In this document: positions 1 through 10,220 of the stretch, piece by piece
Position numbering within the stretch: the first letter of the stretch is position 1
How the letters are laid out: every line of letters begins with the position of its first letter
NCBI GenBank assembly: GCA_030248215.1
Contig: JASANG010002708.1
Location: forward strand, 62,001 to 126,000
DNA length: 64,000 nucleotides
Reading direction: 5' to 3'
Source: Enoplolaimus lenunculus
Lineage: Eukaryota; Nematoda; Enoplea; Enoplida; Thoracostomopsidae
Translations under genes and position numbers: made by a program
Notes under the pieces: model-generated
What the model was told of the DNA's origin: nothing
What the model saw: the letters and a program-made list of their open reading frames with translations, nothing else
Databases searched by the model: none

Positions 1-371
1 TACATCCGAAATAACTTTGTTCTATTTGAACACAAGTAAAAAATGCGAAACATAAATGATAATTATTGCTTTCTTTATAATACGTTCAAATATTTTTCTA
101 CTGAAAAAACTCAGCGTTTTATACTGAACTGAGTTGCCTACAAGGTGTAGGTTTTCGGATACGAGCTTCGAAAATTCCATCTCGTAGGTCAAGCTCCCGA
201 ATAATAGCTTGCAAAACATAAACGTACAAAATTTAAAACATTAATGGTTCTTTTAATAGTATAAATAATTAGTGAAATATCGTATTACGTTGGATGTTAA
301 GGCTCTTGTATACGTACTTCTGCGCACAGGATTAGGCTCAGCTTGAAGCTTAGGCTCAAACTGAGGTTTCA

Positions 372-705
372 TGAAAACTTACCGTAGCAGCGCAAACTCA
401 AATCAACACTAAGCTTCAGCCAAAAGCGCCTTAGACTTAAAGGTGTTGGGGAAACTGTACAAAAGCCGATTTTACAATAGCTCGTTGATAACGCATTAAA
501 AACTATACCATACGTACACACATCAAAAATACTTACAATTTGCAGTATTTTTTGGATAATTGTTTGGATCTCGATAGTCAATCTCATCAGGTGCAGAGTC
601 TGCAAACTCATAGCGGTCGCGTTGAAACGGTACAATATGATGATTTACAAACTGCCGCATAAACTCCGAATCCGGATACCATACTTGTACGCAAACAGCG
701 CTGAA
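372..705 (-). CDS. Partial multi-exon gene, unidentified product
   Basis: Two exon-like blocks are visible on the minus strand. The better one runs from about 705 to 537. It follows a TTTCAG acceptor, ends at a GTAAGT donor, and reads AVCVQVWYPDSEFMRQF, then VNHHIVPFQRDRYEF, then a segment rich in D, P, N and Y. Its composition is that of a real soluble protein segment. A second block, about 450-372, lies between a TTTTGTACAG acceptor and a GTAAGT donor, but its frame is uncertain. The remaining exons were not resolved; a short ATG-led stretch near 1263 ending at a GTAAGT donor may belong to it. I do not recognise the family and assign no function. Confidence 0.4.
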
Positions 706-3192
706 ACATTAAATATATAAATGTAGGCACAAATAACAATACAAACGTTACTATTTTTAATATAGTAGTAGCATTTGCAGATCCAACAGAATTAAAAATA
801 AATATCTGTTACATATTTAGATACAGCCCATTTTATACTCTTGAATTGTGTCTATAAAATCATTCACTCTTGCTAAATAGTACTGTGTCAAATGCAGGCG
901 CATAATTTGTACACCAATACACAAAATCTGGTCATCTTCTCAAAATCGGTGAAGCACCAACGACCAGTTGTTCATGATTTAAAGGTATTGTAAATTTCGA
1001 ACCGAATCCAAAAACGAACTTCAACATTTGGCATAATTTCTGTATAATTGATCGGTTTTACTTTACGCCCAGAGTTTCATCTCTAGTGTTGTCGTAGTTA
1101 GCTTGTTTGTAAACCTATCATTATAGCTGTCGTTGTTAAAGTACCGCAAAGACTTACAAACTCTTATATCAGCAAACAAATACAAGATCACCAACACTAA
1201 ATAACATTCCAAACGACAACTTACGGTGTAGTTGAAATCTGCTTGTAGACCGCAATCGGACATCGCGCATATTTACGCCCAAATATACGCAAAAATTGCA
1301 ATGTCATATTGAAAACGTATTATTTAGGCGCACAGGTTCAATTTTATATTCCAATCTGTGTTACAGTTATCGGCAGTATTGTAGACATGTAGAGTTATAG
1401 CGTAACTCTACATGTCGAAAAATGTGTATGGTCTGAAGACAACACTGACATAGTCGATTACATAACAATTCTGAAACGTCGTATAAAAAATCCGACAAGT
1501 TGCCTGAAATTCGTCGAATTTTAATGTTTACTCCGATTGAAACACTGAGCAAATAGCTCAACTTAGTAATAGCAGACGCCATTTTAAAAATGTGTGTGGC
1601 TACACGTATTCTGCCCTGATTGTAACCACTGGAACAACATGCAAAATTTTTCCAAAGTTAAATTGATAAACAACATTCGAAAATCTGATGCCTGAGCCAG
1701 ATTCGGTCTTTTGATTGCATATGAAAGGTAGGACAAACTCCATTTCCGCTGGTTTCAAAATGACTTAATGCCACCCATCGAAACTAATTTTGAAAATACT
1801 TCAAACTTCAAACGCGCCCCCAAAACGCAATGCTCTGAAAGACACAATTTGTAAAAAATACGAAAATTTCATTTTACCACCATTGGTGTTACCTGTGCCA
1901 ACAATTTAAGCAGAGTCGAACGTAGATTTTTGCCGGAGACCCCGGTCGGTAGTATCCTGGTGTACATGGTTATGTATCATCCACCACACACCTTTGTTTT
2001 AAGGGCGGGACAAAACGACAATGTCCTTAAGCTATAAAGACTTAACGGAATGCGTAGTTAGTTGGTTTTTGCAGCAGGCCCTTCGAAGATACTAAGGACA
2101 ATGTAGGTAGTCTGGACACAGTCTCCGACAATACGAGCTCCTTCGTACAGACCCTGTATATATAATATCTAAACAAAGTTCCTTCCGACAAATTTTGTGT
2201 TATGAAATAAGTAATACTTCGACTGCTTTACCATTAATATAAATAAAACTGCCGATATCGCTAATTTGTGGTGGAAATACAACATTGTTATCGAGACCTT
2301 TTCACAGTTTTTTTAACAGTGCGTTGTTTAAATACAATATAAAAACTTGGTATGCTGCATCACGACCATGCGTATTTGGACGCAAAATAAAGGTTCAGTT
2401 GAGTCTTGAAAACAACTGTTCGTAGCAATTGTCGCTCTTCTGCTTAATTCCAGCGATGTTATTTTTCTTACTCCCTTTGCACTATAAAATGTCACGAAAC
2501 TTCAAACCATTCGCTGTTCGATACTCTGCAAATCAAACTAACAGCAAAATCACTTTACTCAAATTTAACAAAACAACCGGTTTAAGTAGTTGAACGAAAC
2601 AAACATATTTTGTTACATAATTCAAGGCACAAAATGTAAATAAAAACATACAGAACAAAACTAAGAAGATTTAATCTGTTCGTTTGAAAATTGCTATTCA
2701 ACAAATGTCCCGTGTCAAACAAATTGAAAGTAAATCAGCGAACACAGACTAGACTAAAACGTATAATAAACATACCAGAAAATAGCCGGAAACTGAACGT
2801 TCTTCCAGATCCGCATATCATTAAGTAGATATACTTTCTTGCTTATTACAATAACAATTAAATTATTTTAAACTCATTTCAGGACCGAGTTATCTAAATT
2901 TGCTATAATTCCGAGTTTAACCAAATTTGAGCTGTACTTATCAATGAAAGTTTAATACAAAATTACGTTTAAATATAGCTACTTATACCTATACTTCAAC
3001 GATAAACATACATCTAAATCCTATAAAGCCACAACCGGATAAGTTTTCGCTGAAGCGGACTTTTGTGTTCAAACCATGGTATAAACAGATCGTATAGGAC
3101 TGTTCAGCTTGCGTATTACGAAAAACAAAACGAAACTTAAAATTTTACGCAAATTGAATCTAACATAAAAACAATAGCATGTGAACTTTCAT
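706..3192. other. Intergenic or intronic, no supported gene
   Basis: About 2.5 kb between the unidentified gene and RCCD1. Two short minus-strand ATG openings (near 1263 and 1582) could be 5' exons of the gene to the left, but neither has a family match. A higher-GC patch at about 1920-2160 is not resolved. No RNA gene was seen. Confidence 0.4.
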
Positions 3193-4770
3193 TCACGTTG
3201 ACTTTTTATAAAACAGTATCGTAGTCCAGCCGCAAGCACTAACATCAACCATTCGTACACTTCGTTTTCCAGGAATGCGTACCATTCGACTCGGCCCACA
3301 TGCCTTACTGACGGCGTTGGTCCCGATTCGTTTACCACTGTCGAAACCAAGTTGACCATATTTGTTCCATCCACAAGCATAAATGTGCCCAGAGTCAGAC
3401 AACGCTACAGTATGACGAGACCCACAAGCGATACGCACAAATGACACATTCTGATCAGGAGGCATTGTTTTTGACTCTCCGTTATCTGAATTCTCTTGAG
3501 TAACGGAAACGTTACTAGTCCAGCACAAATCATTTCGCTTCGGCAACTTTTCACATATGTCGGACTGACTATTTACTAAATTGACCTCGTTTTGGGAAGC
3601 AGCACTTATTTCAGCTGAAAATTGTTTTTGTTGCTGAACAGCTAACAGGCCCAAGTCATTTTTCCACCCTTTTGGAGCCATGCCCACATCCACATTACTA
3701 TCTGGTACTGATACCACTATCGGTTCTCGTACTACTGTACCATAAACAAGCGGGTCAACCCCAACTTGCCCGGATTCATTCCATCCCCATGCAAACAAAT
3801 CGCCCGCCTCCGATACTGCTGCAGTATGCCATCCGCCAGCAGAAATTCTTGTTATACGAATACCCCCGAGTCCGTCTACCAGCTGTAAATGCTCCACTGG
3901 AGCGATATAGTCTTTATCAGAAACGCCTAGTTCACCCCTGGACCCAGCACCCCAGCTAAATACTGCCCCTCGCGAGTCACAAGCTACGTAGTGCGCTTTG
4001 CCTGCGGCTAACTGCTTAATCGGATAGGAAACATTTGCAGCGTTCGATGAACAAATTCTATTCGTTATTGCACCATCTTTCGAAATAGAAATGATTGGTC
4101 CTTTACAATTCAAACTATTTGAACAGCCTGAAACCATTGCCGTCGTATTACTTACTGACCCACAGTTGTGTTCTGATTGGTTATAAAACGAGCCGAACAC
4201 ATCCCAATCTAACCAATAGCAACCGAGCGGCTGATTTATACACTCAATTTTCAACCTATTCATAACAGCGTTTTCCGTACAATCGACCGACCCTACGCTA
4301 ATTTGAAACGTTTCCAAGCACCAATTTACATCTGTACCACCAGTATCTAAATTAACCACTATGATTTTGCCTTTCCACTCATACGCCATCTCAGCCATGG
4401 TACAATGACCATTTACCGTTCCCACGGAACCAGACAAATTCTCATGCATCTCGTTCAACACAGTTTCTATTTGACAATCATTATCAACCCGTCGTTCAGC
4501 TTCCACAACACAATCCAACGGTACTATCAACACATTACTACTGTTTTCAAGTGTGATAAAAATCGCTGAAGAACTTACCAATACACGTTTAATACTCATC
4601 ATATTTTGATTTTGACAATTACCGCTTGCAGTTGACACGTCTGCGACTACCACGAGTTCAATTAAAATGGTTCGCTTAATAAATAAATTTACATACAGTG
4701 CAGCTTGACGCGAATATGAAATGTAACCATCAACAACTGGTTCAACAATTGCCGAATTTGTACCGGCCAT
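3193..4770 (-). CDS. RCCD1: RCC1-domain protein, RCCD1-like
   Basis: A single exon of 525 residues. The C-terminal half carries RCC1 blade motifs: AHYVACDSRGAVFSWGAG with FSWG at 271-274, AGGWHTAAVSEAGDLF followed by GWNESGQVG at 329-337, and CGSRHTVALSDSGHIY followed by GWNKYGQLG at 467-475. The AGGWH, SETGD-like, GWNESGQ, CGSRHT and GWxKYGQLG order matches vertebrate RCCD1 better than generic RCC1 proteins. RCCD1 is known as a partner of the JmjC protein KDM8/JMJD5 in chromatin regulation; the nematode role is inferred. It is longer than human RCCD1 (about 376 residues) because of an N-terminal part without clear motifs and a roughly 95-residue insert between two blades. The start is the first ATG after an upstream stop. 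It has no introns, unlike most genes here. Confidence 0.85.
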   Translation of the reverse strand: MAGTNSAIVEPVVDGYISYSRQAALYVNLFIKRTILIELVVVADVSTASGNCQNQNMMSIKRVLVSSSAIFITLENSSNVLIVPLDCVVEAERRVDNDCQIETVLNEMHENLSGSVGTVNGHCTMAEMAYEWKGKIIVVNLDTGGTDVNWCLETFQISVGSVDCTENAVMNRLKIECINQPLGCYWLDWDVFGSFYNQSEHNCGSVSNTTAMVSGCSNSLNCKGPIISISKDGAITNRICSSNAANVSYPIKQLAAGKAHYVACDSRGAVFSWGAGSRGELGVSDKDYIAPVEHLQLVDGLGGIRITRISAGGWHTAAVSEAGDLFAWGWNESGQVGVDPLVYGTVVREPIVVSVPDSNVDVGMAPKGWKNDLGLLAVQQQKQFSAEISAASQNEVNLVNSQSDICEKLPKRNDLCWTSNVSVTQENSDNGESKTMPPDQNVSFVRIACGSRHTVALSDSGHIYACGWNKYGQLGFDSGKRIGTNAVSKACGPSRMVRIPGKRSVRMVDVSACGWTTILFYKKST

Positions 4771-5275
4771 ATTTTATCGGTCAACCAACCTAAGTGAACC
4801 AAAATCAAGCACCCAAGTGAACAGATGTTACACGACACAGTGGTTAGGCAAACTAAAATCTACGCCGCATTAGTCGCCAATATTTACGATAAACCTAAAC
4901 ACCGCCGACATTTTGCCAAATATATTAACGAACCAGCAGATATATCCTGATCATATATATATGTGTTTTATTTGAATACAATAGTTAACTAAAATATATT
5001 GTGTTTGATTGTGATAATATATATGACATAGTTTACGTATGGCAAGTAACACCTACCATGTAATCAGAACGTCAGTCCAGCAAACATATCCGTTTAGACA
5101 AATTTTCTCCTTATCCAAACCATAAATCCCTCTGTTCCACTGTAGTAACTATTCCTGGTTGATTTTACTCTCGGCTTGCATGCAAACTGTTCGTTTCTAT
5201 CTTGCAGCAGTATGTACTGAAGGTTATTTTTTTAAAATTCCGTACAACTCTTACGGGATGAGCAACAAAGTCTAA
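4771..5275. other. Intergenic, no gene seen
   Basis: A half-kilobase 5' flank of the RCCD1-like gene. It is AT-rich with short ATATAT runs at 4955-5030. No coding or RNA feature is supported. Confidence 0.4.
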
Positions 5276-6062
5276 AGGTTGCGCTGTACTTTTGTTGACG
5301 TCCGACGCCGTCCGTTACCGTGCGTCACTTGTACGACGCCCGTCCGTCGCCGTACGGTATCGTACGCAAATAACTCACGTACGATAACGTATAGTACGAA
5401 CGATGACAGACGGCGTCGTACGGGAGACGCACGGTGACGGACGGCGCCGTACGAATGATGGACGGCGCCGTACAAATGCTGGACGGCGCCGTACAAATGC
5501 TGGACGGCGCCGTACAAATGCTGGACGGCGCCGTACAAATGCTGGACGGCGCCGTACAAATGCTGGACGGCGCCGTACAAATGATGGACGGCGCCGTACA
5601 AATGATGGACGGCGCCGTACAAATGATGGACGGCGCCGTACAAATGATGGACGGCGCCGTACAAATGATGGACGGCGCCGTACAAATGATGGACGGCGCC
5701 GTACAAATGATGGACGGCGCCGTACAAATGATGGACGGCGCCGTACAAATGAGGGACGGCGCCGAATGGACGGCGCCGTACAAATGATGGACGGCGCCGT
5801 ACAAATGAGGGACGGCGCCGTACAAATGATGGACGGCGCCGTACAAATGATGGACGGCGCCGTACAAATGATGGACGGCGCCGTACAAATGATGGACGGC
5901 GCCGTACAAATGATGGACGGCGCCGTACAAATGATGGACGGCGCTGTACAAATCATGGACGGCGCCGTACGAATGATGGACGGCGCCGTAAAGGAAACGC
6001 ACGGTGACGGACGGCGCCGTACGGGTGACGGACGGCGCCGGACGTCAAGTATAGCGCAATCC
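5276..6062. mobile_element. PIF/Harbinger-like MITE enlarged by a satellite
   Basis: The ends are inverted repeats: AGGTTGCGCTGTACTTTTGT on the left and, read inward from the right, GGATTGCGCTATACTT, both continuing to TGACGTCCG. A TAA triplet flanks both sides (5273-5275 and 6063-6065), the 3-bp TWA-type duplication of PIF/Harbinger elements. Shorter relatives lie at 33992-34217, about 61390-61573, and as a fragment at 29667-29736. All are rich in CGTACGG/GGCGCCGTCCGTCACC blocks. No transposase is encoded. The family assignment rests on the duplication and end structure only. Confidence 0.7.
5450..5992. repeat. 21-bp tandem satellite, about 26 units
   Basis: Unit ACAAATGATGGACGGCGCCGT (21 bp), about 26 copies, with one shortened unit near 5765-5772. 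The five leftmost full units read GCTGG in place of GATGG, so variants are spatially clustered. Each unit holds the 10-bp palindrome ACGGCGCCGT. The array sits inside the inverted-repeat element at 5276-6062. Because 21 is a multiple of 3, long open frames appear in several readings; they are not genes. Confidence 0.95.
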
Positions 6063-6381
6063 TAAGCGACTTTTGTTTTGCTTATTTTTAATATAAATTA
6101 ATGATTAAATATTTTGCCTCAAATTTCATATTACTGCAATATTAAGCCATTGCCACTAATAACCATGCTGAAAAACAATAGTAAGCACAGCTAATATATA
6201 CACACAATAAGATTACAATAATATTTTCTTAAGACAAAACCACAAACCAGACTATAAAAACACACCTGATATATGAATACTATATTAAGTTGGCCGCATA
6301 TATCACATTATATCAAGTGACTGATGCATTTTGCTAAGAACAGAAATACGATAGAATGTATTCTCAAATTATTTACTAAGC

Positions 6382-6615
6382 TTAGAGTGTATTAGCAAGG
6401 TGTGATATATTGTTACCACAGTTAAAACTTAGCTCGAACATAAATTTAGCACAATATATTTTGCAATTTCCTATAAAACTTGAACAAAAACTGAGTAATT
6501 TTTTAAATTCTCGCTCATCCAGCTTAGCGATCTGATATTTTATGTGTCGTATACGTTCTTTGGTGCATTCCGGTTGTTTCTGCATAACAGCTTTGGACGC
6601 TAAAATTACACTCAT
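6382..6615 (-). CDS. Small hypothetical ORF, 77 aa
   Basis: An ATG-led frame beginning MSVILASKAVMQKQPEC, with a charged stretch (TKERIRHIKYQIAKLDEREFKK) and then a cysteine-containing tail. The first 45 residues look helical and could be a genuine protein or first exon. No family was recognised. The second half (KIYCAKFMFELSF...) looks like translated non-coding DNA, so the real exon, if any, may end earlier. Confidence 0.25.
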   Translation of the reverse strand: MSVILASKAVMQKQPECTKERIRHIKYQIAKLDEREFKKLLSFCSSFIGNCKIYCAKFMFELSFNCGNNISHLANTL

Positions 6616-6954
6616 AGCTCAAAATCGACGTTTATTATTTTCGTAGACACAAAAAACCGAAAAATTGAATCGGAGTGTGACAAACGAAGCAGTGAAATCA
6701 GCGAATTCGAAATCAATATTTTAGAACGATGATCGCTTAGTATCAATTGGAATCATTCTAAACCAATCAATAGTCTTTTCTCTTTTACATACATATTTTT
6801 ATGGCTTACGACAAAGCAACCGTGAATTCACAAGTTTTCGAAACGAGAAATTTCCTTTTAAATCATATTATTTTTTGAAAATTTCGAGTTTATAAATCTA
6901 CAATTTCAAATGTAAAAATTTCAAGCGAAATATGTCACTCCTAAAATACAGCCA

Positions 6955-7095
6955 CCGCCACCATTTAACATTCCTTAATTGAAAAAACAGCTTTTGCTTT
7001 TAACCTTAATAATTAATTGAAATATTGTAAAAAGTCCTAATTTAGGCTTAAAACCGCTGTTAATATGCAAATTATCTATTAGCTAACTACTCAAT
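6955..7095 (-). repeat. Dispersed ATTTGCATA repeat, inverted copy
   Basis: Read on the minus strand this gives GAGTAGTTAGCTAATAG, AATTTGCATATTA, CCTAAATTAGGAC and TTTTTACAATATTTCA. The same order of blocks occurs several times in the NOG1 intron at 25660-26060, and a partial copy is at about 28880-28925. Confidence 0.6.
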
Positions 7096-7391
7096 AAAAC
7101 AGTCTATTCATCGCTTCCCTCAGCAATATGTCAATTAAAAATTGAAATATTACTGCACAGAGAGCGAGCAAATATGTTTTTGATAAGTTTTTTATAAACC
7201 GTAAATTGAATTTTTAATTTAAATTTATATCTGGTTAAAGTACCCCTTGAAGGTACAAAAAAAACAAAAAACGTTACCACTTTCACAGATTTCGCCCCCC
7301 CAAATAGCTTGGAATGGAAGCTGGCCACCATTCGCTAACAATCTTCAAAAACCCAGTTACAAGCACTAAATTAAAACCACCGTTCACGTTT

Positions 7392-8639
7392 TCACTCGGG
7401 CAGTTCAACGATGTCTAAATCGTCCAGAATGTCCGGCGGATTGAGTATAACGTTACTATTTTCAACTATGCGCAACTCTAAATCTTTAAAACTCAACTTG
7501 CGTTGAGTCGACGACGCTGTCTTCCGTTGTGCTTCAGTGTGAGTATCACGCAACACTGATCGAACAGTTCCCAGCGTTCGCGATATCGATTGCAATAAAT
7601 CTCCACGCGTTTTATGACTCCAAACTAACATCAGCGACGCAAATAAGTCGCCGGAACCGACAAAAGCCGTTGGAATTTGTTGTATTGTAAACCTTCGATC
7701 TGGTTGGCCAACAAATCTCGCATAACCACATATGCGCTCGGGAGCGGTCGTTGCTGACAGCTGTTTAGCATCAGTCGCCACGTTGCTTTCGGCAACAATA
7801 TCCGTGCTCGATACAACGACCCGCTTAACACCATGGTTCGCTGTTAGTCGTCGTAAAGCTTCGCGACAAGTAGCTTCATCGCAAACTGTAACTCCGCTCA
7901 GCTCTTGCAGTTCAAACTGATTCGGAACGACTAAATCGGCGAGCGGCAACAACTCATCGCGATAAATTGGCATCAACGACGGATCGACATAGTAACCGCC
8001 CTGAGCAGTATCACCGAGCACCGGATCGCACACATAAACGAGACCAGGATTTGTCGATTTCAATTCGCCAATAAACCGCGCGACTTCCGACAAAAATCTC
8101 CGCTCACCGCAGTATCCGGTGAGCACATGCGTATAATCTTGATCAAATCCGTTCAATTGGAGCCCTTCAGTCAACGCTTTGAACTCGTCGGCTGACATGC
8201 GACCGCCTTTAACCACACCGTAGCCGGTATGATTCGAAAACTGTACCGAATGAATCGTGTCTACGTTGAAACCATGAAGTTGCATAGGGAATGTAGCGCA
8301 AGAGTTGCCGACATATCCGTGTACAACATGACTTTGTATCGATAATACACGCAACGGCACTTCAGCATCATTCAATACAGAGTTGAAACCGAAATCATCG
8401 TCTGTCATCGTAAACAAAGATGCAACTGGCGGCGCCACTGTTGATATTCTACAATCCGACACGGTTCTGGCTACAATTTTCGCACCACGAAACTTTGAAT
8501 TCAAGCACAGTTCGCACTGATAAGTATTGTTACAAACTTGCACAGGGAAATTACCTACGACCGATCTAAGTATACTATAACTGCGTAATGGTTTACTAAC
8601 GTTAGCATAAAACTGCCGAAAAATAACACACTCTAACAT
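7392..8639 (-). CDS. PDXK: Pyridoxal kinase
   Basis: ATP-dependent phosphorylation of pyridoxal, pyridoxine and pyridoxamine in the vitamin B6 salvage pathway. Single exon, 415 residues. Family landmarks in order: RVLSIQSHVVHGYVGN at about residue 97, SVQFSNHTGYG, HVLTGYCG, LVYVCDPVLGDT, LADLVVPNQFELQELSG, and AFVGSGDLFASL, where the Asp of GSGDLF (residue 331, codon 7647-7649) is the catalytic base of the ribokinase fold. Human PDXK has about 312 residues. Here about 77 extra N-terminal residues, basic and Ser/Arg-rich, precede a second in-frame Met (MTDDDFGF, codon 8406-8408). The extension could be a mitochondrial presequence or untranslated leader; the ORF alone does not decide. A short linker near residues 290-310 differs from the human protein. 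Intronless. Confidence 0.95.
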   Translation of the reverse strand: MLECVIFRQFYANVSKPLRSYSILRSVVGNFPVQVCNNTYQCELCLNSKFRGAKIVARTVSDCRISTVAPPVASLFTMTDDDFGFNSVLNDAEVPLRVLSIQSHVVHGYVGNSCATFPMQLHGFNVDTIHSVQFSNHTGYGVVKGGRMSADEFKALTEGLQLNGFDQDYTHVLTGYCGERRFLSEVARFIGELKSTNPGLVYVCDPVLGDTAQGGYYVDPSLMPIYRDELLPLADLVVPNQFELQELSGVTVCDEATCREALRRLTANHGVKRVVVSSTDIVAESNVATDAKQLSATTAPERICGYARFVGQPDRRFTIQQIPTAFVGSGDLFASLMLVWSHKTRGDLLQSISRTLGTVRSVLRDTHTEAQRKTASSTQRKLSFKDLELRIVENSNVILNPPDILDDLDIVELPE

Positions 8640-8855
8640 TTAGTTTTAAACGAATTTTTGTATTGTAACAAGTCTAAAAAAACGTAGTCGCTTTTTAGTT
8701 TATCAACATTTTAACACAACAAAACACTTAAAACGCGCGACTGCGGGCTACTGCTCATGAATCAATCTATGACATATTTACTTTCCAGCTCATAACTAAA
8801 ATGTTTACGAAGCTTTTTTGCTTACAACCGTCAAAATTGCAAAATATATTAGCTG
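8640..8855. promoter_or_regulatory. 5' flank of pyridoxal kinase
   Basis: About 215 bp between the pyridoxal kinase start and an inserted element. No TATA box or other specific motif was recognised. It is listed because it is the only non-repeat upstream sequence of this gene. Confidence 0.25.
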
Positions 8856-9297
8856 CAGAGTGCAACCGGAATTACAGTTTACCAGAACTGGAATTTGGAA
8901 AAATTACCGAAATTACAATTTATCAGAACCAGAATTTGAAAAAAATTACCAGAATCGAATCTGTAAAGTGAAAAATACACGCCATCGAAATTAGTCGAAG
9001 ATAGGAATTCACTTAATCCTGGTATATTTTAGATTTCTGCTAACCATGGAAGCGAAAACTACCTTCGATGGTTCATTTACGTTGATTGTCAAAGTTAATA
9101 TACTATATGTACGAATTAAATCTGTTTCATTCTTATCGTCACTAATTGAACAAGTGGCTTTAAAAAGCTTCTTAAAGGTTAGCAAATTTGAAAAACAATC
9201 AAAATTTAATACTACCGGAATTTTTAATTCCGCTAAAAGTACTGAATCCGGAAGGTAAAAAATGTGGGACCGGAACCCGAATTCCGGCTGCATTCTG
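8856..9297. mobile_element. hAT-like MITE (CAGRGTGCAACCGG family)
   Basis: Left end CAGAGTGCAACCGGAATTAC; right end read inward CAGAATGCAGCCGGAATTCG. The 8-bp flanks attagctg and attactgg are only loosely similar, so the duplication is old or the edges are slightly off. Relatives lie at 58874 onward, 60149-60312, and as fragments at 15841 and 61248. No transposase is present. Confidence 0.6.
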
Positions 9298-9562
9298 ATT
9301 ACTGGCTTATGAACTAACGAGATAACCGCTATCTGAACCCTCCAACAGTTAGTAAGAATACTGCACAGAATGGGTGAATGCTGTTGTCTCCAAATCCCAC
9401 CTCATTAATCAATTCATAATATATAATGGAACAGCGAAATTAATAATGAAGTAGTTTCAGACTGTGAGTAAATGAGAACCGCTTAGAGACAGGGGAAATC
9501 GAAATGCAAAATATTTTAAACTCTAGTAACTACTTTACGCCAAAAATTTCCAACAGATCACC

Positions 9563-10220
9563 CCATACACAAAATAAACTGTCTTGAAATTTCAAGACTC
9601 CTACTTTCTCGAATTTTAAGACACAAATGTCTTGTATTTCACACATTAATATCCTTAAACAGCTTAGAAATTTGTTGCTTAAATGGTTAAAACATAAATT
9701 TCTTATATTCATGAAATTGCTATTGCCAATTTATAAGGCACAATTATTTTTCAAGAAGTAAATGTCTTATATTCAAGAACTAATTTTCTGATTTTTACGT
9801 ATGTAAAAAAGTTGCTTCGTTTATATTCTTAAAATAGTATATAAATAATCGAATTTCAAACATATTTCAGGTTGAGCTCAGGCCACCCAACCTAAGTTTA
9901 CGTCTTTGACGTATCTTAGGTTGTAAAATTAAGGCACTGGGTTGAGCTTTAGCCCCCAAGTTTTGGAGTCGGTTTCAATGGCAAATCGTTGTTTTATTTC
10001 AGACCAATTTTTCTTACATTTCAGAAACAATTTTCTTTATCGTTCATTAGACAAAGTCTCAAATTTAAGACATAAGTGTGAAAAATTTTAGACCAATAGT
10101 CTTGAAAATTTTAACAAAAGTCTTGAATTCAAGACATATATGTCTGGAGTCTGTATCAAGACAAAATAGTCTTAAATTTTAAACATTTCTTGAATACAAG
10201 ACAATTTATGTTGTGTGCAG
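9563..10220. mobile_element. Inverted-repeat element rich in AAGACA motifs
   Basis: Left end ACACAAAATAAACTGTCTTG; right end read inward ACACAACATAAATTGTCTTG. Between them TGTCTT/AAGACA words recur many times next to TTTCAAG/CTTGAAA, so each end folds on itself and on its partner. No coding capacity. The family is not identified. Confidence 0.5.

Noticed and set aside
5450-5992. Possible CRISPR-like repeat array
   Set aside because: Units are contiguous with no unique spacers, lie in a transposon-like element, and the genome is eukaryotic.
5272-6065. Long open frames in several readings (repeating GAVQM, RRRTN, CTAPS peptides)
   Set aside because: They are translations of the 21-bp satellite; its unit length is a multiple of three, which keeps frames open. 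No independent coding signal.
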